A program made the position numbers and the translations under genes. 37,663 nt of DNA from Chara braunii (taxonomy: Eukaryota; Streptophyta; Charophyceae; Charales; Characeae): contig BFEA01000007.1 of NCBI GenBank assembly GCA_003427395.1, positions 2,383,832 to 2,421,494 on the forward strand, given 5' to 3'. Under the pieces are notes generated by a model. The model did no database searches, was not told where the DNA came from, and worked only from the letters and a program-made list of their open reading frames with translations. Positions 1 to 10,606 of this stretch are shown here, one piece after another. Within the stretch, counting starts at the first letter, position 1. The number at the start of each line of letters is the position of its first letter.

Positions 1-61
1 CACCCCCACCCCCACACACGATCAACTGCAGTTCCTGATCCGTAGTGCATTGAGATTGTTA

Positions 62-1034
62 CATGCGCAGCTGGGCGATGTGCATGAATAACCGAGGATC
101 CGAAATGTGATGAAAAGGACTGAATGGACAATGCAGTGCAGGTGAAATCTTAACAAGCAGTGTACATCCTGATACATACAAAAATGATGCTTTATGATGC
201 AGTGGAAGACTTAGATACAAGTCCTGACCTGACCGGGACTGACCTCTCTCACGTAGTGCAAGACAGCGCAGCAGAATGCTAGAATACCGATGACTAGCCC
301 AATCAATGTCGCAGTACAGACCAAACATGCATCATCCTCATGACAAGGTGTGAAGGGGCCTGGCGCTAGACACAGGAAGAATGCTCCAGGTCTAGTCCAT
401 ACACAGACGAAGAGGAGGGGAGCAGANGAAGAAGAAGGGGGAAGATGGGGATGTTGTCAACACCAAGTCTTCATTACAAGTCCCAGATAATCCCTCGTCA
501 AGTGTTTGAAGCCCAATGTCGAGTCCGGATCCAAATGTCAGCAAGCCCGCTCTCTCATAGTCTGCTGATGCAGTGAAGTCAGGTAGCGAGAGGGTGAGAG
601 GGAGATGGTGGACTGAGAAGAGGAAGAAGAAAAGCTCTCTCTCTCTCTCATGTGCCAGGTACTAACCTGTCAAGATGGCGCCTTGATGCAGGTACCTCGA
701 AGGCGAAGCAGGAGCTATGAGGCTGCAGGTAAGTCTCCCTGGCCTCCGCCCAATCTCTCTCTCTCCAGTACTACTCTAGCTCCTAATAGCACCCAGCGCT
801 GAAGAGTACTGCTAGCGCTACTAGCGCCCAGCGCTGAAGACTACTGCTAGCGCTACAACTACTCATGCAGCGCTCCTCCAGAGTGCTGCTGCCGAATCCT
901 GAAGACTACGTCCTGCCTCCTGAACTGCACCTGAAGTGCCTGGGAAGTACCTAGGAACTACCTGCAGCCTGCAGGGCGGGCCAGTCTTATGTAGTGTTGG
1001 GCCGTCCAGGAGGCTGCTCTTGCCAATGCCAAAA
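62..1034 (-). repeat. Left arm of a long inverted repeat; LTR-like, minus orientation
   Basis: This arm is the reverse complement, with small differences, of about 1373-2345. Paired blocks include 91-100 with 2307-2316, 601-611 with 1789-1799, and 1011-1030 with 1377-1396. The coordinate sums of the pairs stay at 2400-2407, so the arms are almost collinear. The arm contains a CT tract near 637-650 and repeated AGCGCTGAAGA blocks near 795-840. The right arm runs into a primer-binding-site-like sequence, so I infer that both arms are LTRs of head-to-head retroelements, the left one leaving the window at base 1. A foldback element is an alternative. Confidence 0.65.
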
Positions 1035-1372
1035 CGTGCCAGACTGTTACATGCTGCACCTGCACGCGACGGCCATTTTCCAGGCCCTGCGTCCCTCAGG
1101 CTGAAAGCCTGAAATTCAGGCTTAAGGCCTGAAAACCAGGGCCTACAGGCCCCGTGACTGTTCAGCCCGAAAGCCTGAATACAGGGGCCTACAGTCCCTG
1201 TGTCCTTTCAGACTAAAAATGGCAACAGCCTTTTTAGCCTGAAACGAAGGGCCATTTTCGGTCGTTCATCAGAAATACCGCCCTGAAACTCAGGCACCGA
1301 ACCAGGGTTTCGGGAACAGGCCTGTTCCCCACGCCAGCCTCAGCAGCTGCTGCAGCGCCAGCCCCTGGCACA
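1035..1372. repeat. Spacer of the inverted repeat, rich in GCCTGAA repeats
   Basis: The spacer between the arms is not well paired overall. It carries at least five copies of a short motif close to AGCCTGAA or its complement between about 1097 and 1245, plus repeats of GGGCCTACAG. No coding frame is supported. If the arms are LTRs, this is where their 5' ends meet, but I could not fix the LTR start points. Confidence 0.45.
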
Positions 1373-2348
1373 CTTCGGCATTGGCAAGAGCAGCCTCCTC
1401 GGCCTGGCTCGCCCTTCAGGCAGTCAGGAGGCAGGCCGAGGTAGTACATAGGGACTTCCCATGCACTTCANGGGAAGGCAGGAGGCAGTTGTAGTCTTCA
1501 GGATTCNGCAGCAGCACTCTGGAGGGAGCGCTGCAGGGTAGTAGTAGCGTTAGCCTTTAGTCTTCAGCGCTGGGCGCAGTAGGTAGCTGTAGTCTCCAGC
1601 GCTGGGCGCCATAGCTAGGATAGTACTAGAGAGAGAGAGAGATTGGGTGGAGGCCAGAGGTACTTCCCTGCAGCACCGTTGCTCCAGCTTTGTCTTCGAG
1701 GTAGCTGCAGCACAGCGCCAACATCACAGGTTAATATCTGGCTCGTAACAGAGAGAGAGAGAGATTTCTTCTTCTTCCTCTTCTCAGTCCACCATCTCCT
1801 TCTCCCCCTCTCATCATCTGACTTCACTGCATCTGCAGACTACGAGAGAAGAGAGAAAGAGCTTGGTGACATCGGATCCAGACTCGACTTCTGGACTTCA
1901 GACATTGCAACGAGGGATTATTTGGGACATGTGACAAAGACTTGGTGTTGACAACATTCCCATCTCTCTCCCTCCTTTCGTCTGATTCCCTCCTCTTCGT
2001 CTGTGTATGTCTGGACCTGGCGCTTTCTTCCTGTGTACAGCGCCAGGCTCCTTCACACNTGGTGATGGATANNATGTATGTTTGGTCTGNGTTCAAACNT
2101 TGATTGGGCTAGTNATTANNATTCTAGCATTCTGCTTNGCTATCTGATACTATGTGAATGAGGTCAGTCCCGGTCAGGTCAGGCTTTGTATCTAAGTCTT
2201 CCCTGCGCTATTCAGCACCATTTTGTATGTATTAGAATACACATTGCTTGTTGAGATTCTACTTGCACTGCATTGTCCATTCAGTCCTTTTTATCACATT
2301 GCGGAGGATCCTCGGTTTCTATGTACATCGCCCAACTGGGCATGTCAC
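1373..2348 (+). repeat. Right arm of the inverted repeat; probable 5' LTR of the following element
   Basis: This is the inverted copy of 62-1034. It ends a few bases before a TGGTATCAGTGC sequence that resembles a plant retrotransposon primer-binding site, and gag-like coding follows on the same strand, as expected for a 5' LTR. It contains GA and CT tracts near 1628-1641 and 1750-1765. Scattered single Ns between 2059 and 2139, and at 1471 and 1507, mark unresolved bases in this arm. Confidence 0.55.
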
Positions 2349-2351
2349 AGT

Positions 2352-2363
2352 TGGTATCAGTGC
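2352..2363 (+). other. Primer-binding-site-like sequence (initiator tRNA-Met type)
   Basis: TGGTATCAGTGC differs by one base from TGGTATCAGAGC, the site complementary to the 3' end of initiator tRNA-Met that many plant Ty3/gypsy and copia elements use. It lies just after the LTR-like arm and upstream of a gag frame, which is the expected place for a site that primes minus-strand DNA synthesis. Confidence 0.55.
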
Positions 2364-3297
2364 ACCTCACGTGAATCAGGACAACCTGATCTGACACGTG
2401 TGCACGGACCAGGTAGCTGATTAGTCTTTATTGATTGATTAGAGCACACTATATAGCCCCAAAATCACGATTTTGACCTTACTGCCGAATTTTTTTTATT
2501 TTTTTTTTTTCATTGGATTTTGTTTTCTCGTTATTTCTGTTATAGAAAATCGTAATAGCGTTACATCTGAAATTACCATTTTCGTTTTTCTTCTGAAATT
2601 TCGAAATTTCGTTGTTGAAAATCCGGAATATCCTTCTTTTCAAAAATTTCGATTTCCTGTTGCATTTCCCGTCACTTAGAAATTTGGAATATCTTCTTTT
2701 CCGAATTTCGTTTTTCTGAAAACGGTACGGGAAATCCCTCCTGTGGTATTATTTCCCAAACTGCGAATACTCTTATCTGAGTAAATCCGAATATTGTTAT
2801 TTCTTTTCGGAATTCTTTTTTTTCGCAGTTCCCGGATTCTGTTAGTCAGTTCTATCAGTCATTTGCAGTCTGAAGTCAAAGTGTTTTTGCTCTCATTGAC
2901 CATTTCGGACTTAAAGGGAGGTTGGGAGACCTACTGAACTTGCAAAACTCGGGATTTTTTTTTTTTTCGAAATTTTTTTGTGAAGTTCAAACTTTTCCTT
3001 TTTTGATTAGTGGCTCTTTATCTGGGTGATTCTTCCCACCCACCCTCCCCACCTATGTTGTTGCCTCCTCCGGCCTTACCTTCTCTATCCATCTCTGGGT
3101 ACCCCCTGCAACGGCATTGGTGAGTTGCCACATCAGCAGGCCACGTCAGCAGGACACGTCAGCAGACCACATCAGCAGGGCACGTCAGCAGGACACGTCA
3201 GCAGGCCCCATCAACCGACAGAGCAGGAAATACCACGTCAGCAGGCCCCCGGCCTGGTATATGCTGTTGCGGTCACAAACAGCCGTCATGGACCAAA
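2364..3297 (+). other. Untranslated leader of element 1, T-rich
   Basis: No gene is seen here. The stretch 2470-2860 is AT-rich, with poly-T runs and repeated short blocks like GAAATTTCG and TTTTCCGAATTTCG. It sits between the primer-binding-like site and the gag start at 3298, so it is probably the leader of the retroelement, possibly with foreign insertions. Confidence 0.4.
3129..3219 (+). repeat. 13-bp minisatellite, seven units
   Basis: Seven adjacent 13-base units follow the pattern CACGTCAGCAGGA, the last one diverged, and another unit lies at about 3234. Because 13 is not a multiple of three, the two overlapping short reading frames here are products of the repeat and not evidence of a protein. 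Confidence 0.85.
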
Positions 3298-4718
3298 GGT
3301 CCAGAGAAGCAGACGAGGCCTATCAGGCCCGGCTGCTGGCTTGAAGTACCGAAACGAAGAAATGGGCAGATGACGCAGCAGCAGCAGCGAAGAAGAAGGC
3401 AGAGGATGCTGACCAGGCACGTCTGCTGGCACTTGAACAACAGCGCCAGCATGACGAGGCAGCACCAAGGGCTGCCAATGAAGAAAGAAACCAACGTCGT
3501 GAGAAGATATTTAGCGGAGAGCAGACTTTGCTCACAACGGCAGCGGCATGACGGACCGAGGCCGAGAATGGCAAGTTGGAGGATTGCGAAAACAAGATCG
3601 CTCTCCTCCTCTCACATCTCACAGACCTCCTGGCTACATGCATTCCACAGCAGGATGATATCCACAACCTCGACGACTCGCTGGCTCAAGTCCAAGGCTG
3701 CCTTCAGCAGCTGGAGCAGCGACCAGTCGCCGCCGCCGATGCAAGCTCTTCCAATACCTCCGATCGCCTCGACGCATTGGAGATGGACGTAGGCTCCCTC
3801 AAGGATGGCGTGCAGTCACAGCAGACCGCAACGCAACAGTTGGAACAGCGGATCTGTACCGCAACCAACACCTAGAGTCCGGAACCGCGCGAGACAGCTC
3901 CAAAGTTCGACGGGCAGGAAATCTTCTGCGACTCGACAAAGACAGATCCGATTCCTTGGTTCCGCACGCTGCAGCTACACAACGTCAAAGAACACAAGCA
4001 CCACGCATACTTGATAGACAACCTCTTGTCCAAGTACGGAGTGGTAGCTGCCGACTTGCACACCAAGATCAGTTGGGATGATCTGAAGGCGGCGTGGCAC
4101 AAGCGGTTCCAAGTTGAGCCGCCCGAGGTCAAGGCTATGGACAAGCTCATGGTCTTCGAGCAAGGCACGCTGCCGAGTACCGACTGGATCGCCGAGTACC
4201 AACGCTTGACGTCAGTCCCAAACATCCAGATGGGCTTCAACGCCATCCACCATTACTTCATCTCAAGGTCCTGTCCGACATTAAGCAATGGCCTGAATCA
4301 CGTCGAGGACACCTTGACGACGACGGCGGAACTTTTTGACAAAGCCGCGCAGATCATCATTACGAACAAGGAGGCTAAGAACCTCCGTTCGTCTGCGCCA
4401 GGCCTGAGCAGGGACCCGCATCGGCCAAGAGTGGCCGTGGTCGCAGCGGCAACGCCGTTTGACCAAACCTGCGAGGCTGTTCTACCAGTGAAGGGGACAG
4501 AATCACAGCCGCCCGGGAAGGTGGCCGCCCCAGCAGAGGCCGAGGACGCGGCAAGACGAAGACACGCACCGTATCTAGCCCCGGTCCCGGCGCAGCAGCT
4601 CCAGCAGCCCCATGGTCCCAATATGGCATCTCCGAGCAAGCATTCAAAGCGCACGAGAGATTCCACTATTGCCTTTGGTGCAACAGCGATCTTCATCAGA
4701 CACTGGTCTGGCCATTGA
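3298..4718 (+). pseudogene. Degenerate gag of a Ty3/gypsy element (element 1)
   Basis: The frame from ATG 3298 reads as an Ala/Glu/Gln-rich coiled coil (3300-3870) containing LDALEMDVGSL, followed by a capsid-like domain (about 3900-4400) with KISWDDLKAAWHKRF, typical of plant Ty3/gypsy gag. It is broken by stops near 3342, 3550 and 3873. Near 4610 the zinc-knuckle-like CLWCNSDLH appears in another frame, which points to a frameshift. Gag would package the element RNA, but this copy cannot make the intact protein. Assignment to retroelement gag is well supported by position, since protease and RT follow. The exact lineage is not determined. Confidence 0.75.
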
Positions 4719-4925
4719 AAGGCAAGGGCAAACAGGGAAACTAAGCATCGCCGAGAGTGACTCGACAACACTCTCGACGCCTCCAAAACCGGTTTCTTCG
4801 TGAGTAACCGGCCTTCATTCCGAGGCACACGCGAAAGTCGATAGTCCTCCTCTTCTGCTTTCTTTTGAGGACTATGCTGCCCGGCTTGTTCCTAAGCTGG
4901 GTACTCAAGCTCAAGGACAAGAAGT

Positions 4926-5640
4926 GTGTGCGGTTTCTTCTCCGTCCGGCAGCGGCGACTTATCGTCGTCAAGTGGTTCTTCACGGGATTCGGCGCGCGA
5001 GTTCAACATAGAGGTGTGGACCCGCTCACGTCCGAGGACTTTGCATGGCTTCCACTCCCGACCACAGGCCGCTTGTCGGGACCGCAATTCGCAGCACTAT
5101 GCGCTCATCTCCACACTTACTTATCCTTCTATGCACCACCAACTTCGCCGACGGATCACGAAGTCGCGGTGGGGGACATCCTTGCGTACACTACCAAGGT
5201 GGCCCGCGAGTTTCGCCCGCAGCGGTACAATGACAACAACGCACCGCTCATGTATGTCGGCATTCAAGTTGGGCAAGCGTCCTGCAGCGCTTTGCTGGAT
5301 AGCGGCGCGTCTCGCAATTTCATGAGCCAATCCTTTATGCAAAGGGCTGGCCTTGGCGCACAAGTTCGGAGAAAGGCAAACCCGACGGCGATCAAGTTGG
5401 TGAATGGGAAAACGCAACAACTTCTTGGCTGATACATCGAGGCCGTACCGGTTTATTTCGCACCTCATGCATGCGAACCGGTGACATTTGATATTCTCGA
5501 CACGGACTTCGACATCATTTTGGGAATGCCTTGGCTTGCAAGTGCAGATCACACGGTCAACTTCCACCGGCGGACTCTTAGCATTCGCGACGCCTTCCGC
5601 GCGGAAGTGGCGTGTACTATTCCTCTACCGCACCCTTCGA
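4926..5640 (+). pseudogene. Retropepsin-type protease region of element 1
   Basis: The aspartic protease motif LLDSGASRNFM lies at about 5293-5325 with its catalytic Asp intact. The C-terminal half, with [10 protein letters not shown] (about 5508-5537), follows in the same frame after an in-frame TGA at 5430-5432. Retropepsins cleave the Gag-Pol polyprotein as dimers. The N-terminal part overlaps another short open frame from 4924 that I regard as noise. The stop divides the domain, so this copy is non-functional unless the stop is read through or is an assembly error. Confidence 0.8.
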
Positions 5641-6264
5641 TTCGGTGCCAAGTAGTGACGGCCAAACCATTCAGGGCGACTTGCGCTTACGAGCAGCCCG
5701 AGGAGATCAGCCTATGTTTCCTACGGACCGTCGCGGTAGCTGACGCTTCACCCATGGACTTGTCTTCGGACCCCCGGGTGGTGCGGTTGCTGGACGAGTT
5801 CGCCGACATCTTCCAGTCACCTACCGGTGTGGTGCCGGATCGGCCGATCTCTCACGAGATCATTCTTGAGGCCGGTGCCGTGCCGCAGAAAGGTTGCATC
5901 TATCGCATGAGCGAGGAGGAGCTCGAGGTCCTCCGCGCACAACTCGACGATTTGTTGGCCAAGGGCTGGATCCGCCGTCGCAGCTCCCCATATGGAGCAC
6001 TGGTTCTCTTCGTCCGGAAGAAGAACAAGGATCTACGATTGTGTATCAACTACCGCAAGCTCAAAGCGCAAACCGTCAAGAATGCGGGGCCTCTTCCTCG
6101 CATCAAGTGCGAATTTGTCCGGCAAGAGCTGGAATACTTGGGCCATTTTGTCACACCGGAGGGCATCAGTCCGCTATCGAACAAGATTCAAGCCATCCAA
6201 GAGTGGTCGGAGCCAATTTCGATGGGTAACGGACAACAATCCGTTGGTCTTTTACAAGACCCAA
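5641..6264 (+). pseudogene. Reverse transcriptase and RNase H remnants with internal deletions (element 1)
   Basis: The protease-RT linker contains [19 protein letters not shown], then the RT finger region with [21 protein letters not shown] and [10 protein letters not shown]. At about 6104 the sequence jumps from the PLPRI motif straight to [15 protein letters not shown], which in related elements lies roughly 110 residues later. The lost stretch includes the YxDD catalytic box. A second jump near 6215-6225 joins the RT thumb to the RNase H motif VTDNNPL (6226-6246) in another frame. These are known Ty3/gypsy domains in the right order, but the enzyme is dead. The deletion sizes are inferred from the family, not measured. 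Confidence 0.85.
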
Positions 6265-6354
6265 AGAAGAAGGAAGGAGAGAGGGGTCTGCCTACGATGT
6301 GAGGGACAACACTTTTTAAAGGACTGCCCTTACATGCCAGGCCCGAGTCAATAG
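6265..6354 (+). pseudogene. Gag zinc-knuckle fragment joined to element 1 pol
   Basis: Directly after the RNase H scrap, in the same frame, lies an Arg/Lys-rich stretch and a perfect CCHC knuckle [13 protein letters not shown] (6289-6327), with a stop at 6352-6354. In a normal element the zinc knuckle is the end of Gag, upstream of protease, so its place downstream of RNase H shows a junction with a second element. It resembles the knuckles at 23985 and 24113 (CFRCEGN-YVKDC), suggesting that the donor belongs to the element 4 family. Confidence 0.75.
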
Positions 6355-9300
6355 CCAAACAACTAAAGCAGACCCAGGAGATCGCAGTTCCCCACAGTGC
6401 TGCACCTTCATGTGCTGATAGGGATGAATTTGGAGCTGCTTCAGTAAAGGGTCTGTATGGGAGCTGTGCGGGCAGCATCCTTTTATGAGGATCCTGACCC
6501 GGATCAGGGACTAGAGGAGCATGAGGCTCAAATGATTGCTCCCTTTCCTTCAGTTGAAGGGACAAGAGGGAAACCAAATCTGAACTCACCCTACCCTATC
6601 CCTGATCCGTGAGAGAGGTGGAAACCACAATCCCTCCACCTGTGCTGATTCACATCCTGAATCTTCACTGTCTCTCATTCTTGTGGGAGTTGTAGTTGTC
6701 AGTATTCGCAGATCCGTATTCTGGCGACACTCAATGTCCTGATCAGGGTTAGCTGCTAGTTAGCAATCTTCCCCTTTTCCTAACATTGTGCGGCGAGTGT
6801 TATTGTCCCAGGCTTTCAACATCCTGCCCGGGCTCCTTATCTGGTCGATAAGTTGAGCACCGGCACATCTATTGTTGCCAGCCTGGATGATAATTAGTCA
6901 TATTTCACGTGGTGAGATTGCTTGTTCTACTCGTAATCTCTTATTGCAGTCCTTCAGTTCTACTGACCGACTTGCATCCGGTTTATGTCTACCAAGGGGT
7001 ACACACCCAGTCCGACGACTATAGCCAGCAATTTCGAGTTTCCCTTCTACTGACATCACAATTTACTGTGGAGGTCATGGGTATAGGAACTGTATTACAG
7101 CAATAGGGTGTCCTTCGCGGATCTCAACTTTTAAGAAGTGGTCCATTGCGTAATAGTAAAAAAAACAGGTTATCCGTGGTTCTTGATGCAATCGAGACCA
7201 ACTGACACTCTGAGATTGCCTCCTCCTGACCTTGCTGTTACAGCACAGATCAGGGGCATAGGTTACCCCGCAAGTATCTCAGGTTCTCCTCTTCAGGCAA
7301 GAGTGTTATCTCCATAACCCCCTTCATCTGCTGGATCATTACGAGAAAGTGAAGTATGGGCGCGGAGGTCCGCTCTCCCCATGGGGTTAAGTATGTAATG
7401 AAACCTGCAGATTCTCAGTGGACTGTACAGTAGGCCGAGGGTGAAGCGTGGGCCTCGCCTCGACCAGGTCCTAGTTTAGGTCAGATTCATAATTTTGTTT
7501 GGCTGAGGGCTAACCGAGAGACCTACCTGTAAGGGATATTCGTAAGGGACATATCTGCAAATTTGGGAAAAATACAGGCCCGATAATAATTCGATATTCC
7601 TACAGCTGACCCTAACTGCGTATAGCAGACCCGGGCTACCCCTAGGACGGACAGGCCCTGAGGGCCTATACCGATAGACGGTCCTATAGCCTATAGCCGG
7701 GTAGGGAGAGGCCGAGAGGCCGAAACAGTAACAGTACCGGTCAGTCAGTCGGTCCGGTGTAGGTCTAGGTTAGAGTAGTAAGAGTCTATGAATAGATTGG
7801 GGGAATCGGCTTGGGACTTTTGGCAGTTCATTTTCGCGATACAGCGTTTTGGAGAGCCAAGCAAGTGGGCGGTGGCAACTGTCTACAGGCGGCATCCTGA
7901 GACCCTTGCTGCGGACGGCAGCCATAGCCGGCCCCTTTGAAGGTTGCCCGAGCTGGGGAAACTTCAGCGCATCAACCCATGCTGGTTTCTGCGGGTGGCT
8001 GGGCTGTGTGGAGACTCCTCACTGAGTCTATGTGGGTGGCGGCAGCCATAGCTGCCGGTTCTTCGTCAGAGTTGTTCAGCGGCACTGAAGACTTCATCGC
8101 AGGATCTGTTCTTCATCTGGGTGGTTGGCGCTGGCCTCTGGGAGGCCATTCTGAGGTGGCACTACTAACTGGGTGTAGGGTAGAGAATGGGGTGTGAGCT
8201 TCTGAGAGTGGCGAGACACTGAAACAAACTCTGTAACGATTTTGGTTAATTGGCTCATCATCAATGTGTATTCCAATTGTTATCCTCGTAGGTTCTTTCC
8301 TGTGATTGGTTGTTGGGAGTAACGTCAAAGAGTGAGAAACATTGTGCGTCTTCTCCCCAGCTGTGCATGGTTGACTTCCGCTGCCTATCTCTGTCTGTGT
8401 GCAGTTTGGACTCTGTCTCCTCTCCCCCTTGTCTCATACATGCATGGGCGTGTGTCAGATCCTATGTGTGTGTGAGTGGCGAGAAAATCGTCAGACAACC
8501 AAGTTCATAACAAACGCACCTCATAATGCTGCCCCCAACCACAGATGTCTCACCGGCAACCTGATGTGCATTTATGATCACCGGTCTCTGCCTCCACACA
8601 ACCAACAACGTAATGCAGTTCCACCTCGGCTTAAATGCCACAACAGCGAGGTATCATCACCCAGGGTAGACACCGAATGTCACCACATAGCTTCCTGGCG
8701 CGCCCACACGACCCTGGGCTGTCTTTTGTCCAACGCCCAATCATTATCACTGCCCCACACCTCATGCGAAGCACCGAACAGCTATTGCGAAAGACCAATG
8801 AAGCGCAGTTCGAACCAGCTCCGATACCAAATTGCAAGGAAATGAGCAACAGCGAGATGACAATAACCAGAATGCACAATCACATTGAAAACCAGAGAGT
8901 ATCTCAATGTCCAGAAAGCCGCATTGCACCAATATAACACCAATGGAGATTCGTAACACTGAAAACCAATGTCAATGAGCGCTTTCTCTCGCCACCATCA
9001 ACATAAGAGTCCAGTCCCTTCTCCCTACCTGGCGCTCGGCGCCCAGCCTACTTCCTACACAGCTACTGTCTGCCTACTAATTGACAATGCAACTGTTGAC
9101 GTCATCGGCCAACGAAGTACTTGAAGATGTCGCTCTATGCAGACCATTGCCAATACCAGGTATGTGCCCTCACATCATCATCATCATCCTGCTCCTCTCT
9201 CTTCCCTGACTTACTCCCACGTTTTCCCTCTGTACACCCAAAGAACACCCCTGCACCTCACTGTAGTCCAAGCCCATCCAGTTGTGGAGGCTGGGCTATG

Positions 9301-9714
9301 GCGCTGCCCTCAGCAGCGCCCTGCTTCTTGCACGACCACGCACGCTTGCACCTTGCCCTTAGCGCCAGCAGCAGTCCACGAGCGTCCGCTCCAGCAGCGC
9401 TGCCGCTAGCATGAAAGTGCCTGAATGAGCACCAGGCAGCGATCTCTTTCCTGTACGGAAAAAGCCTGCCTCCCTCGGCGGCCTGGCTGGCCTGGGCCCC
9501 TGCCCAGAAGCTTCCGGTAGGCCCCAGGAGGCTGTGCCTCTGTTGCAGCTACTGGGCCTCATTCAGTTGGGCCTCCGAACAGTCGGTGTATGAGGCTGCG
9601 ATTCTTGCCCAGGGCATGCATTTCAGGAAAGACCTGGAAGGCCGAGGAATGTCTTTGCTGCTCGGCCTGTTTCCCTCAACCAACTGGCACGTCACAACTG
9701 CCTGGGACCCGAAT
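6355..9714. other. Intergenic or 3'-intronic region, no gene recognised
   Basis: I see no gene in these 3.4 kb. Bases 6440-6610 keep an acidic, proline-containing reading (YEDPDPDQGLEEHEAQ) that may be more of the gag fragment before it. Bases 7600-7780 are rich in short GGCC and CCTATAG repeats. A plus-strand open frame at 7937-8197 (86 codons) and several at 8300-8940 have no family features. The region could hold the missing C-terminal exon of the minus-strand TMEM87-like gene, but I could not identify one. Confidence 0.5.
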
Positions 9715-10068
9715 ACGAAATTGACAGCAGAGGGCCTCTCGAGATTTGTTAGGCCCGCCTTCACTTAGGGCGGGCACTTCTGTAACTGACGAGGACCCAG
9801 TTGCTCGCAGAAGCCAGAGGAAAAAAACAACCGCATGAGGGAGAGCAAATACACATTGAAACATTTGTGCGTATGAGAGAGAGAGAGAGAGGTCCCCCGC
9901 CCGGGCCGGGCAGGGGGGGAAGGCGGGAACAAACGGAGAGAGAGACCTGAGAGACCAACAGTCAGGATATGGCCAAAAGTGAAGACAGTAGGTGGGTGAA
10001 GGGGGAAGCGAACTATACCTCGTGGCATTCTGATTAGGTGCCCAAAGGTAACAAATTGTGCAGAGAAG
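9715..10068. repeat. Tandem duplication, copy 1
   Basis: This copy begins at ACGAAATTGACAGCA and matches 10069-10516 almost base for base, apart from a much shorter GA tract (about 9877-9892) and small indels. It ends inside a duplicated piece of the TM7 exon (10019-10065). The offset between the copies is 354 bases at the left end. Confidence 0.9.
10019..10065 (-). pseudogene. Duplicated 3' end of the TM7 exon
   Basis: Reading the minus strand, these 47 bases repeat the end of the real TM7 exon (LCTICYLWAPNQNATR), including the splice donor GTATAG just after it at 10018-10013. There is no acceptor in front of it and the copy is cut at 10065 by the duplication breakpoint. It is therefore a partial exon copy downstream of the genuine exon. 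The duplicated donor could compete only if an upstream acceptor were present, and none is evident. Confidence 0.85.
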
Positions 10069-10241
10069 ACGAAATTGACAGCACAGGGCCTCTCGAGATC
10101 AGTTAGGCCCGCCTTCACTTAGGGCGGGCACTTCTCTAACAGGGCCCCCTTGGGCCTGACGAGGACCCAGTTCCTCGCAGAAGCCAGAGGAAAAAAACAA
10201 CCGCATGAGGGACAGCAAATACACATGAAACATTTGTGCGC

Positions 10242-10329
<88 letters not shown>

Positions 10330-10516
10330 AAGAGAGAGAGAGGTCCCCCGCCCGGGGCGGGCAGGGGGGGAAGACGGGAACAAATAGAGAGAGAGACCTG
10401 AGAGACCAACAGTCAGGATATGGCCAAAAGTGAAGACAGTAGATGGGTGAAGGGGGAAGCGTACTATACCTGGTGGCATTCTGATTAGGTGCCCAAAGGT
10501 AACAAATTGTGCAGAG
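10069..10516. repeat. Tandem duplication, copy 2
   Basis: This is the second copy of the 9715-10068 unit. It is longer mainly because the GA tract has grown to about 100 bases (10243-10341). The copy ends at GCAGAG 10511-10516, inside the authentic TM7 exon, which continues to 10606. Confidence 0.9.
10243..10341. repeat. GA/CT microsatellite
   Basis: Nearly pure GA dinucleotide repeat with a few AAAG interruptions. All six frames give Arg-Glu or Ser-Leu runs, which explains the long apparent open frames here; they are not genes. Confidence 0.95.
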
Positions 10517-10606
10517 CAACCCAAAGTTCAACGCCTGCCAAACAACATGGACAATCCAGTCCATCTCCCAATTCTCAACATACTGGTCTTCCACCTTGAG
10601 GTAAAA
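10470..10606 (-). CDS. TMEM87-like: TMEM87-like gene, exon with TM7
   Basis: This exon encodes the last membrane helix of a TMEM87/LU7TM-family protein. It starts with a TATGTGCAG acceptor (ending at 10607) in phase 0 and ends at a GTATAG donor (10469-10464) after two bases of a codon. It is 137 bases long. The product reads FYLKVEDQYVENWEMDW, then a hydrophobic helix (IVHVVWQALNFGLLCTICYL), then WAPNQNATR, the family's conserved W-x-P-x-x-x-x-x-R ending of the 7TM domain. It matches the protein position directly after the TM6 exon at 31711. The C-terminal cytoplasmic tail, usually acidic in plant members, must lie in further exons at lower coordinates and was not found. Confidence 0.85.

Noticed and set aside
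7937-8197. Plus-strand frame of 86 codons
   Set aside because: No known motif and no splice or codon evidence; similar frames occur by chance in this GC-rich stretch.
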